Below are positions 11,000 to 22,900 of a DNA stretch of 64,000 bases, piece after piece. A program made the translations under genes and the position numbers. Under the pieces are notes generated by a model, which worked only from the letters and a program-made list of their open reading frames with translations, was not told where the DNA came from and did no database searches. Position 1 is the first letter of the stretch, and each line of letters begins with the position of its first letter. Origin of the DNA: Chaunax sp. Z400 (lineage: Eukaryota > Chordata > Actinopteri > Lophiiformes > Chaunacidae); contig CM075185.1 in NCBI GenBank assembly GCA_037577475.1, positions 32,225,874 through 32,289,873 on the forward strand, written 5' to 3'.

Positions 11000-13900
11000 A
11001 TGGTGAGACATTTGCGTCCTATGACACTACAGCAGGCAGAGAGACAGGGTAAATCAGTGTCGCTGCAGAACAGTCAGAGATGTTAACATGTCTTACGTTT
11101 CAATGCAGGAATTTAGGCATTTATTTTTCTTAAACTTGACTTTGATTTCAGCAGACGTTAACTTCAGAAATGCACTTTCTATGATTCCTATAACATGTCA
11201 CTGTTGATGTTTTGTGTTGGCTTTACTGATCAGGTTTTAATATTCCTATAATAATTAGACTAAAGATCATTGAGTCAGCTAAAAGAAATCCCTCCTATTG
11301 GGACATACAGTTGGTCGCCATAAATACATGACATTTTAAAGTTAAGGTTACTGTCAGGGTTTACTGGTCATGGTTAAAGTTTGAAATAAGCCTTGTCCTT
11401 TTGGGTCTTTGCCCCCTCCCGGTCCTGTTGTCTAGGACCTTGGGGGGTGGCTATGGTGCCGGGCGGGTGGGGGGTGGGGCTGCTTTATTGTGGCTTCATC
11501 ATCCATCCTCCCCCTGCGAGACCGACCGCCCTCCAATTTTAACTGCATCTTAGACACTAAGGGCTTGGGGGTTGGGCGGGACATGATATGGAGCCCCACT
11601 GTCTGCCAGCAGTGGGGGGGTCCATGTCCCCACTGCCCCCAATTTTAATCACAGCACCTTAGTTACCCACATACCACATATCCACCTTACCACAGACTCA
11701 AGTCAACAACAAGTCTCCAGATATTTGATGACAGTCAGCCTCAGCAACAATAACCTGAGTGAATGTGTGTGTTTGTGTTCATGTAGGCCCCCCAGTGGCT
11801 GAACTACAGTACTGCAGTGTTTCTACTCATGGTCCATGTTGGCCTAGTTGTCTCACAGTCCTGTGGAACCCCGGGGATTCCTGGGATACCAGGCACCCAT
11901 GGGAGAAACGGCTTAGATGGTCTCAAAGGAGAAAAGGGAGACCCTGGTGAGCAGGACATGATACTGGACATGATACTGGACATGATACTATGATACTGGG
12001 CATGATACTGGACATGATACTATGATACTGGACATGATACTATGATACTGGGCATGATACTGAACATGATACTGAACATGATACTATGATACTGGACATG
12101 ATACTGGACATGATACTATGATACTGGACATGATACTATGATACTGGGCATGATACTGGACATGATACTATGATACTGGACATGATACTATGATACTGGG
12201 CATGATACTGGGCATGATACTGGACATGATACTGGACATGATACTATGATACTGGGCATGATACTGAACATGATACTATGATACTGGACATGATACTGGA
12301 CATGATACTGAACATGATACTGAACATGATACTGGGCATGATACTGAACATGATACTATGATACTGGACATGATACTGGACATGATACTGAACATGATAA
12401 TGGACATGATACTGGATATGATACTGAACATGATACTCGACATGATACTGGACATGATACTGGACATGATACTGGACATGATACTAAACATGGTACTGGA
12501 CATGATACTGGACATGATACTATGATACTGAACATGATACTGGACATGATACTGGACATGATACTGAACATGATACTGGACATGATACTGGACATGATAC
12601 TGGACATGATACTATGATACTGAACATGATACTGGACATGATACTGGACATGATACTGAACATGATACTGGACATGATACTGGACATGATACTGAACATG
12701 ATACTGGACATGATACTGGACATGATACTAGACATGATACTGGACATGATACTATGATACTGAACATGATACTGGACATGATACTGGACATGATACTAGA
12801 CATGATACTGGACATGATACTATGATACTGAACATGATACTGGACATGATACTGGACATGATACTGGACATGATACTATGATACTGAACATGATACTGGA
12901 CATGATACTGGACATGATACTGAACATGATACTGGACATGATACTGGACATGATACTGAACATGATACTGGACATGATACTGGACATGATACTATGATAC
13001 TGAACATGATATTTGGACATGATACTGGACATGATACTGGATATGATACTATGATACTGAACATGATACTATGATACTGAACATGATACTGGACATGATA
13101 CTAGACATGATACTGGACTGAACATGATACTATGATACTGGACATGATACTATGATACTGGACATGATACTGGACATGATACTGAACATGATACTGAACA
13201 TGATAATGAACATGATACTATGTTACTGAACATGATACTATGATACTGGACATGATACTAAGTTAAGCTGGTATATTTTGACATCTTTGGAGAAATTATT
13301 TAAGTTAACTGCATTTAATACATTTTTTTTAATGTAGCAGCAGAACCCTATTTTTAGTCGAAGTTAATTTGTATTTTGGAGGCAGGTTTGAAAATAATGA
13401 CAAAAAAGTAATGATTTTTTGGGGACATGGAACATTTTACAGGATTTCTCAACATGGTGACCTAATTTTTGCTATTTTATCATGACACATTGTCCTTACT
13501 TTAAAAACAAAACATATATTCATTCAGTGTCTATCACTCATGAGCCCTGAGAGTTCAACACACCTAAAGAAGACATGCAAGTACACAAAACAAGGGTGAA
13601 TTAAGAAAACATGTTTAATTTGTGTTTTTTGCATTTGTGTTACACATTTGTGTTACACATATTTTCAAATGGCTAAAAATAATTTCTTCTCTTGATTTTG
13701 TTTTAGTTTTTACTTTAGTCACAAAAACAGTTTTGACTGTAAAGTTTTTATGAATAGTCCAGACAGAGACTTTCAGTTTTCATCTTCAGCTCACACTAAA
13801 AACCTTCTGTGTATGTGCAGGTGAGGCAGGTCAGCCTGTCAGGGGCCAGAAGGGAATGCCAGGTCTGTTGGGCCCCCCAGGACGGCCTGGGCTGAAGGGT

Positions 13901-16900
13901 GACATGGGTCTTCCGGGGCCTCCCGGTGTTCCGGGTCAATCAGGGGAGAAGGGGAGGCCCTTCAACCCTTCCAACCAGCAGAAATCCTTCTTTTCCTACA
14001 AACGGGTGATATCACAGGTACCAGAGGTCGACACTTCCATCAACTTCAACAGGTCAGTGCTTTGATGGTTTAAAGTCACAGAGAGCAGGAGGGTATTTCA
14101 TGTGATGTATGGGAGGATGATGGGATGATGAGCGGAGTCTGATTGATCGGATCAGAGAGGATGAAGGGCAGATATGTAAACATTTTTTCACAACATCACA
14201 GTCACAGAAAATGGTTTATAATTGATTTGATTGATTGAATTCAATATTGATGACTACATAAGCAACATTCAAAGACAAGTTTGTAAAAATGTTAAATAAT
14301 CTGCGTTACCAGATTTATGTTGGATCAGAATTGATTGTAAGTGACCAAACAAATAATCCCTGAAGGTTTAGATTCAAATATAGAAAAATCTGATGGATGC
14401 ATGGTAGAGCTACGTATTGGCAAGAAGCTGATGATACAATATGTAAGAATATTCAGCAATTATTATTCAATATGTTTTCATATACAGTAGTATGATACTG
14501 TAAGCAAGGGGATATGTTGTTCCTTGTGTTTAAAGAAGCAACGTGTGCTTACTTCTCCTTCTCTCAGTTGATGTTACACTGGAGCGGAGGAGTCAAATGG
14601 CTAAAGATAGATTAGAACACTGCCATCTACCTTTCAGGGGTTTAAACACAACCCAAAATGAATGTGGGTCCAGTATTTGTTGACTCACAGTTACGAATGT
14701 GGACAGCTTTGTGGTGTAAAAGCAAAAGTCCTGAGGGTTTATCTTCAGCGCACCACGGAAGTCTGTGCCAAATTTCATTGCCATCTATATTATATATTTA
14801 GATATGTTTCAGTTTTAATCATATGATATGATATAATATAATATAATTAATATAATTAATATAATATAATATAATATAATATAATATAATATAATATAAT
14901 ATAACATAACATAATATAATATAATATGATATAATATAATATAATATGATATGATATGATATAATAAAATACTATATAATATGATATAATATAATATAAT
15001 ATGATATAATATAATATAATATAATGTAATATGATGATATGATATGATATAATATAATATAAAATAATATAATATAATACAACATAACATAACATAACAT
15101 AACATAATATAATATAATATGATATGATAATATATAATATAATATAATATGATATGATTTAATATAATATAATAAGATATAATATATAATATGATATGAT
15201 ATAATATAATATGATTTAATATAATATAATATTATATAATATAATATTATTTAATATAATATATTATAATATAATATAATATGATATCATATAACATAAC
15301 ATTACATAACATAACATGACATGATATGATATAATATGATTTAATATAATATAATATATGATATATTATAATATAATATAATATAATATGATATCATATA
15401 ACATAACATAACATAACATTACATAACATAACATGACATGATATGATATGATATAATATGATTTAATATAATATAATATGATATGATATATTATAATATA
15501 ATTAATATAATTAATATAATATAATATAATATAATATAATATAATATGATATGATATAATATAATATAACTTAACATAATATAATATAATATGATATAAT
15601 ATGATATGATATGATATGATAAGATATGATATAATATAATATAATATAATATAATATAATATGATATAATCTAATACAACTTAACAGTTAACATAACATA
15701 ATATAATATAATATAACATAATTTAATATAATATAATCATAAGATATCTGTGTAAACTTCCCACAGGGTGATTTTGCCAGACGTGGACCAACAGTTTCAA
15801 GGAGAGTCGCTGACAAATGGAACGTTCACATGCGTCATCAGAGGCATCTATTTCTTCAGCTACCATGTTTCAGCAAAGAGCAGAGTGAGTCTGATGAGTT
15901 CCCGATCATAAACATACACCATGGAACCTTCTGGATCTTTATTAGTTTGTCTCTCCTCATATTTTTGATTTGCTTCATTTTGTCTTTTGTCAGATTTTAT
16001 CATTTAACCAGAGGCCGGAAATCACATAAATCCTCTGCTTTATTTTTTTATTCCATTTACTGCTATTTTATACTTCTACTCCAATAATATAAAGGAAATA
16101 TTGTACTTTTTACTGTGCTACATTTATCTGACAGTAGGAGATCGTATGATTAGCATATAGCTTTGAATCTTCAATTTTCCAGTGTTAATATTTTCTTCTA
16201 AAAAATATTTTACATAAGATTCAACTACACTATATTTTCTAGTGGATATGAACTCCACCTCAGCCTGCAGTATTAATATTAAGTATTACACCTTAATGCC
16301 TTAAAACCAATAATCCAATGATTGCATAATTAGGGCAAAATTTACTGTAATGTGAAAAAAACTCCTGGATCTGCATGTTCATTCAAGTTCTTTCAATATG
16401 TGATGAGTTGGTGATGAGACCTGGCTGATTATGATTTAATTATTTCACATAACAACACAGTTATGATTAATAATTATTAAGACAGAGTAGGGAGCAAGAA
16501 TTTCTAATCATAATCTGGGGCCATGATGAAGCATCGTATGTCAGTTTTTGTTCAGCGTAGGGTTGTTTATATGCAACCTAAATATTCTGAAATATTCTTC
16601 ATCTTTTACAATAATAATAATAATAATAATAATATGATAACTATTATGATCATTTTAATAATAACAACAATGTCTCCTTTTGTGTTGAAGTATGTGAACA
16701 TTTGAGCACCTGATTCTATTTGTTCACATAGGTGTGTCTGAGGCTGGTGAAGAGCGCTGACAGTCACATGACTCTGTGTGACACATCTGAAGGTTTCCTG
16801 GTCACGTCGGGCTCAGCAGTTCTGGTGCTGGAGGCCGGAGACACAGTCTCACTACAGACAACCAGGTTCAACAACCTTGTGACGAGCCAGAGCAGCACCA

Positions 16901-16941
16901 GCCACACCTTCACCGGCTTCCTGATCTTCCCCACGGCCTAA
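11000..16941 (+). CDS. c1qb: Complement C1q B-chain-like gene, five exons, complete CDS
   Basis: This is a second chain of the secreted complement recognition protein C1q. Coding parts are 11000-11002 (ATG only, donor ATG|gtgaga), 11787-11946, 13821-14052, 15767-15884 and 16732-16941. Phases agree throughout and give 240 residues. Residues 1-25 form a signal peptide. Cys27 precedes Gly-X-Y repeats to about residue 101, broken once at GQPVR. The C1q domain follows, with GIYFFSYHVS, LCDTSEGFLVTSGS and the end TFTGFLIFPTA. The B-chain call comes from SCGTPGIPGIPGT at the start of the collagen stretch and from the position after a C-like gene on the same strand, as in the mammalian A-C-B order. 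The CDT motif, FLIFPxA end and collagen break also recall C1QA, so the subunit letter is less sure than the family. Introns 2 and 3 are mostly tandem repeat. Confidence 0.8.
11380..11680. repeat. GC-rich dispersed-repeat segment in intron 1
   Basis: A G+C-rich island with G and C runs (ggaccttggggggtggct, gcgagaccgaccgccctcca, gcttgggggttgggcggg) stands out from A+T-rich flanks. I recognise it as a segment that recurs in fish genomes but cannot name its family. No ORF crosses it. Confidence 0.4.
11949..13262. repeat. 12-bp minisatellite in c1qb intron 2
   Basis: About 1.3 kb of catgatactgga units occur with variants (catgatactgaa, catgatactatg, catgatactggg). A higher-order pattern of about four to eight units recurs several times. 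Twelve is a multiple of three, so long Met/Ser/Ile frames appear on the minus strand without being genes. Confidence 0.95.
14817..15745. repeat. (TATAA)n pentanucleotide microsatellite in c1qb intron 3
   Basis: About 930 bp of ataat units, with ATGAT and AACAT variants, end about 20 bp before the splice acceptor of the exon at 15767. The Tyr/Ile-rich open frames are repeat artefacts. Confidence 0.95.
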
Positions 16942-17016
16942 AGCCTTGATCCATAAAATGTACAGAAATTAAATGAAATACATGCTTTCTGCAAATTTAC
17001 AAAGATCAACAGAATT

Positions 17017-17022
17017 AATAAA
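17017..17022 (+). terminator. Candidate polyadenylation signal of the second C1q gene
   Basis: AATAAA lies 76 bp after the stop codon on the coding strand. Confidence 0.55.
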
Positions 17023-17289
17023 GATCAACTCAAAAGTGAGACTGCTGCCTCTAATGTAAAGTAATGAGTACTTTCAGTTACTAATGTGCATTTTCCATCT
17101 TAGTTTTCCAGTAACCAATGGTTGTTACTCATTTTAGTTCAATGTGTAAAATATGTTTCACAGTTTTTCACCAGCTTTTTAAAATAATTTTACTACATTT
17201 AAAAGGTACAAAACATAAATAAAGCCTTATGTTATTATGAATTGACCTTCCTATAAAAACTCCTGATTGTGTTTCAGTAATTATGGTGT

Positions 17290-18400
17290 CTTCCTGTCTT
17301 CAGTCTAGCAGTAACAAAATACAACAGTATTTTATAATCAGTGTTCAGCAGAGCAGTTGGTCTCAGATTGTCTAAAATTCTTTTATACTTTCCAGATTTA
17401 GGGATAAGGGTAATTCAACCTTGTTTCATGCTTGATGTTCTAAACACTCTGTTACAGTCACAAATAATAGTTTCTTAAAACTTTCCAGAAGAACTAATAG
17501 AAATTGACTGTGAGCCCATCTGTACCGGGCGATTTGTCTGGGTCTAATTCCTCAATTTTAAAATCTGTTTCCCATAACTACAAATGTATTGAGTTTGTAA
17601 TTTCAAAGCCAAAAAAAGTAAAATAACACACAATGCAAATAATAATAAAAAATCCAACCAACCTGCAGCCAATTCATTTTCTTTAAGTCACAGTGATTCT
17701 GTCCTCAATATCCGGGATTACATCCTTGATTTTATCAAGAAAAATACCAACATTTCCTACAGAATAATCTGAGGAGTACAGCTTGCAGTAAAATGTGAAC
17801 ACCTCTCTGTTCAGATCTCTGCATTCGTCCCCATTTATCATTAGGTTTGTGATAGAGTTTCTCTGCTGTCTGTATTTCTCTAGATTGCTAAAATAAGAGG
17901 AATTCTTCTCACCAGCCTCCATAGAGATCATCTAACTTATTTGTAATTCCATCAGCCTGTTTTTTTTTCCTGATCATTTAATTCGGTTTTGCTACAAGTT
18001 TAGCTTCTTTCCCCAAGCAGATGTTTTCATATTCTCTCTTTTTCCTGTTGATTTCTTTGCAGAATTTTATTGTAAATTCTCTCAATTTAAATTTCATGAA
18101 TTCCGATTTGTTAATGCTACCTTCAATTTCTGCATTGTTTTCAATATCCCTTATTATTTCTCTGATCTTATCACAGTATTCCTCAATATTTAACATTCTG
18201 GGATTACACTTCAAATATCCCTTATTCCTAATTTCCCTACTTGTGGGTTTTAAGACAAGATCTACATAACAGTGATTGTACAAGGGAGCTCTTGAGGTTT
18301 TGGATTGGGAAGTATATCTCAGAACATCGCCACTCACCAACCAATAATCAGTTCTTGGTTTGCTCCCTCCGTTAGGCTTAAACCAGGAGTAACATTTAAT
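17290..18400 (-). pseudogene. Degenerate L1-type LINE ORF2 fragment
   Basis: On the minus strand, ordered pieces of an L1-like ORF2 can be read in shifting frames. A pre-RT helical region rich in Lys/Glu/Ile (about 18,340-17,980) is followed by LEKYRQQRNSITNLM (about 17,880). The start of the reverse transcriptase domain (ITLIPKSGKYKRILDNLRP, about 17,430-17,350) comes last. Several frameshifts and stops mean it is dead. It lies between the convergent second C1q gene and the spmip1-like gene. From 18,400 to 19,310 I see nothing definite; 18,560-18,750 may be more retroelement. Confidence 0.7.
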
Positions 18401-19332
18401 CCCCGGGTACCAGTTAAATTGTTATCTGTCATAAATATCCTAATAATGTCATTCTGCTGCATCTTCCCTAAACGAGGAGGACATCTATCCACCCACTCGT
18501 CTGGTGTCCTGTTCAGTCTCCTCCTCCTACAGTGTAATCAGTGGGATAGAAGGTTTTCATTCATCTTTTGTTTTGGCCATCATGATTATAACTATAGATT
18601 TGTAATGATAAGGAAACCTTTAGGACTATGCGCTGCATCAGCTCTGTGAGTAACCATTTCTCCTGGGTGTTGATTGAAGCATACCTCCACACCTGCAGAT
18701 CCATTAGAACCATGGCTGAAAACGATCTTGTCTCCTCGTCACACTCCAAAAGAAATAAATGAAAGATAATATCAGCTTATCTAAACCTTAAAGGAGTTTA
18801 TATATTATATACTATAAATATTTATGCCTGCATACAAGAGGAATAAAGCTACACTTGTTTGGATGAAGCATATTGATAATAGTGTGATTGTTTAGGAATA
18901 AAATATGTGATGTGTAACATTTCCTCCATTGGCTCTCTCTCTTTAAAACACTGAGGTATCCGGTGTGTCTGACACCTGGTCAGGTTCATTAATTATCCAT
19001 CACACTATCAGGTTAGCAGACCTTTAGCCTTACAGCTCCTATGGTAAACAGACGGTTACAGGTTTGATATCTGTTTCATTTCTTTCCTCACATCTTCATT
19101 ATTCCCATGAGAAACGGAAAAGGATAATTATGAATATTTCTTGCTATTTCAGATTTGTTATATCTGATAAATTATTTTACAAACACAAAATAATTACTCT
19201 CAGAATAAGACTGGATCAAATGATGATGGATGGATGATACATTCAGGATCATAATAATCAGGTGTAACTCAATAATAATGATTTCAATAATAGCAAAGCA
19301 TCAGTAGATTTGATAGCTCCCTACCCTGCCCT

Positions 19333-19334
<2 letters not shown>

Positions 19335-19406
<72 letters not shown>

Positions 19407-19413
19407 AGACACA

Positions 19414-19510
<97 letters not shown>

Positions 19511-19517
19511 ACACACA

Positions 19518-19558
<41 letters not shown>

Positions 19559-19602
19559 ACACACACACACACACACACAGACACACACACACACACACAC
19601 AC
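19335..19602. repeat. (CA)n dinucleotide microsatellite
   Basis: About 270 bp of nearly pure CA with a few CAGA interruptions. The Thr/His and Cys/Val frames are artefacts. Confidence 0.98.
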
Positions 19603-19907
19603 GATTACGCATTAGAAAACTTTTGCCGCCAATTAATTTTGAATGCACATCGACCAATGAGAAAACACAGACATTGGTCTGGACCAATCACTTCATCACT
19701 TATCTGCTCAGCAGTTTGTCACATGATCAAAAGAAAAAAACGCTAAAAATCAGAAAGCTAAAACAAAAAAAGACAGTTGATTTTAAAAGAAAGCAATAAA
19801 AGACACTATTTTATTGAAGCAAAGCAAATCCCTACAGATAATGAATCATTATAGGTTTATAATGCTTGACTTGTTTTGTTTTTAAACAAAGCTGTGCTGT
19901 TCCATAC

Positions 19908-22900
19908 TTAAATTAAAGACAACCCTCTGTTGTCTGACTTCAATCTGTCTGTAGCTGATGGGCGGCTGAAAACTCCGTTGTTGGTGTAGAAGGTGTTTTT
20001 CACCACAGACGACTTGGCGTGGGAAGGACTTCTGCGATCCAGAGTGTAGTCACCTGTGAATCCAGGCAGACATGATTAATGTGAGGACGGATCCACAAAG
20101 AGGAGATGATGACAGCAGTCTGAACCAGTGTTAGATGAAAAAGATGGATGCAGACAGTCACCAGGTTAATGTAGAATAGATACAGTAGAATCCAAAAGAC
20201 ATAAACGACATGAAATCTAAACTATCCACCCTGACACTCTGAGGTCCGGCACACAGTGACTCCATCTTACCCAGCCTCCACCCGTACTCCCAGGACGAGA
20301 GCAGAGGAAAGACAAACTTCTCCTCAGGTCTAATCTGGCCACGCCTCTGCAGGTACAGACTCCGCCCTTTCCCCTGCAGAGGACATGTTTAAAATTCTTT
20401 CTAAACACATAAATATTTGGCAGAAATCTATTGATAATGATTCTAATTATCAGCTGTCATTAATAGTAGCATTAGCCTGCTTAGCTTCATTAACACATTG
20501 GAAATAAGTCGAGGTTAAAGGTCAAAGGAGTTTTTCACAGCTGGAACATTTGGGAAGAGAAAGCTGTTTATGAACATGTGTGAATAATCTGATCTCGGGT
20601 CAGAGGCTGAAGCCCAGTTTAAACCAGTCTGTGCTGGAAAATGTTAGTATATACATTCAAAGTTAAAGGTTTAACTAGACCTGCTTAAATGATTTTATTA
20701 TCAATATTTCATTGTACATGTATGTTTATAGAAACTGATTACCTAAAGTCAACTGCCTCAATTATTCAATATAATTGGAAATAATTTATATTGTATATTA
20801 TTAATTATGAATACAGTAAAAAGTCACATTTAACCATCTGCGACTCTCAGACAATAAAACTTAAGGTTATTTTGCCAACCTGGTGAACAAGCAAGCTAGT
20901 TTATTACGTAACGCTGGATTAACGTTATTAACGTTAAATATTTCTGAAGGTTGTCAGGTCTGCATTAACTTGTCTTTCCTCCTCCTGCCCCGCCCATTTA
21001 CCTTTATTAAGCAGTTTAAAACACTGTTTTCAGCCAAACAAAGTGAGGAGGGTTAACCAGATAGAACTACATTCTTGTTGCTTTGGATCTCTTCCAATGA
21101 TTAAATCACCAAGGTTGATCAAACTCGTCTTCTTCTGTTGCTTTTTGGCAGGTTAATCACTGCTGCCTCTTGTGTTTAGACGTAGGTATCACACGTTTAC
21201 AACTGAACACAGGTGTCACCAGCTCTTTCTGTGTTGTGGGACAATCCAAATCCTCTGTGAATGGCTCAGTGTGCAGTCTGTGTGCGTGATGATGTCACTC
21301 TGTGTTTACGAACGTTCTGTGTGTGCAGATGGCGAGAGACAAGGAGAGAGTGCACGTCCTGCATGTTGGGCTGGCGAACAGAGCAGGCAGAGATAGGGCA
21401 GTAAATGTACAGTTTGGACACATTGTGCGAGTGCATAATAAAATACTAAGTCTGCAAGAATCCAGATAAGTGCCGTTTTTATTCCACTACCGCTGCAACA
21501 CAACTGAGACGGGGTTAACCCTGGGATAGCTACACTTTGGCCCTGGAGCAGAGAAAAGTCTCCCCTGTGTTTCCTGACCACGGTCTGGAGGCTGAAGCAG
21601 GAAAGGTTAACATGTGGTTTAGTGTCATCAGCGTACTTTGATGTCAAAATGCACAGTGGTTGGCAGGTCCGAGACAGATGCACATGTTCTCACTTTTGCT
21701 AAAAACCTACAGCACCCATAATGCACTGCGCTGCACATGACTAATAAATGCTCTGGTTGGTGGATGACATACTGCTAGTCGGGCAGTACTTTTGCCTCAT
21801 CGGTAACAGTCTGGTGTCTGGCTGCTTACATCTCGTATTGCAGCTTAAAAGTGTGATAAAATTAATTTTGGATTACTTTTGAGGTGAGACATTGGAAATG
21901 AACAGGATCATGGTTCATATTAAAAATAAATTTCAGTTTCACAGTTTCACAAACTGATTGAAAACCTGCAGAGTTTCCCTGTAAATGTAGGTTGTGCGTC
22001 ACAGTCATTCATACATGGTGAGAGGAGTCCTGGTAGAGAGTATGCCTGGTCTGGGGTGAAACTGGCCTCATCAAGGGGGGTGCACTGAGCTGCTTCTCCT
22101 CTTCATCAAAGAGCACAGCAGGAGGAGGAGGAGGAGGAGGAAGGTTGCTGTGTTCGTTGGGAGTCCTGGTAACTGGAAGTTGGACAGGCCTTGTGGGCAG
22201 AGCATAAAGACAGCAAATGAGAGGGACGGCTGTGGTTCAGTGGTAGAGCTGTCGTCCACTTATAAGAAGATTGATAGATTGAATTTACTGTGTATACATG
22301 TTAAGTAGTTAATGCCAAAAAGTTGCTGCTATTAAGTGGGATAATTTCTATTGTAATTATTGTGATGTCTTTTCTTTTGTTGATTTCATCTAAGAGAAAA
22401 TTAAACTCAGTCCGCCATAGAATGCGCTGAGGAGAGGTATACTGTATGTGTCGAGACCATGGACTGAAGATTGCAAGAATGAATTTATTGTGTTTTTACA
22501 CAGAATAAATCTCCCCCTTGGGCTGACAGGACAGTTGGCTCTGCATCATCACTCTACACTCATTAAGACGCAACGCAGAAATTTAGCTGGATGGCAGTGC
22601 AGGCCAAGCATGCTACAATTATTTTGGTGATTGATTGCATGCAGGCGAACAGGAAGACATGGGTGAGGACATGTTGGGTGAGGACATGTTGGGTGAGGAC
22701 GTGTTTGGTGAAGACGTCTTGGGTGAGGACGTGTTGGCTGAGCACGTGTTGGGTGAGGACGTGTTTGGTGAAGACGTCTTGGGTGAGGACGTGTTGGCTG
22801 AGCACGTGTTGGCTGAGCACATGTTGGGTGAAGACGTGTTGGGTGAAGACGTGTTGGGTGAAGACATGTTGGGTGGGTGGAGACCTGTTGGGTGAGGACG

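Noticed and set aside
12276..13064. Met/Ser/Ile-rich minus-strand frames
   Set aside because: They are translations of the 12-bp minisatellite in the intron of the second C1q gene.
20217..20408. 63-codon minus-strand frame across the 20.3-kb exon
   Set aside because: It is a shadow frame. The true frame (SLYLQRRGQ, SSWEYGWRLG) is phase-compatible with both neighbours.
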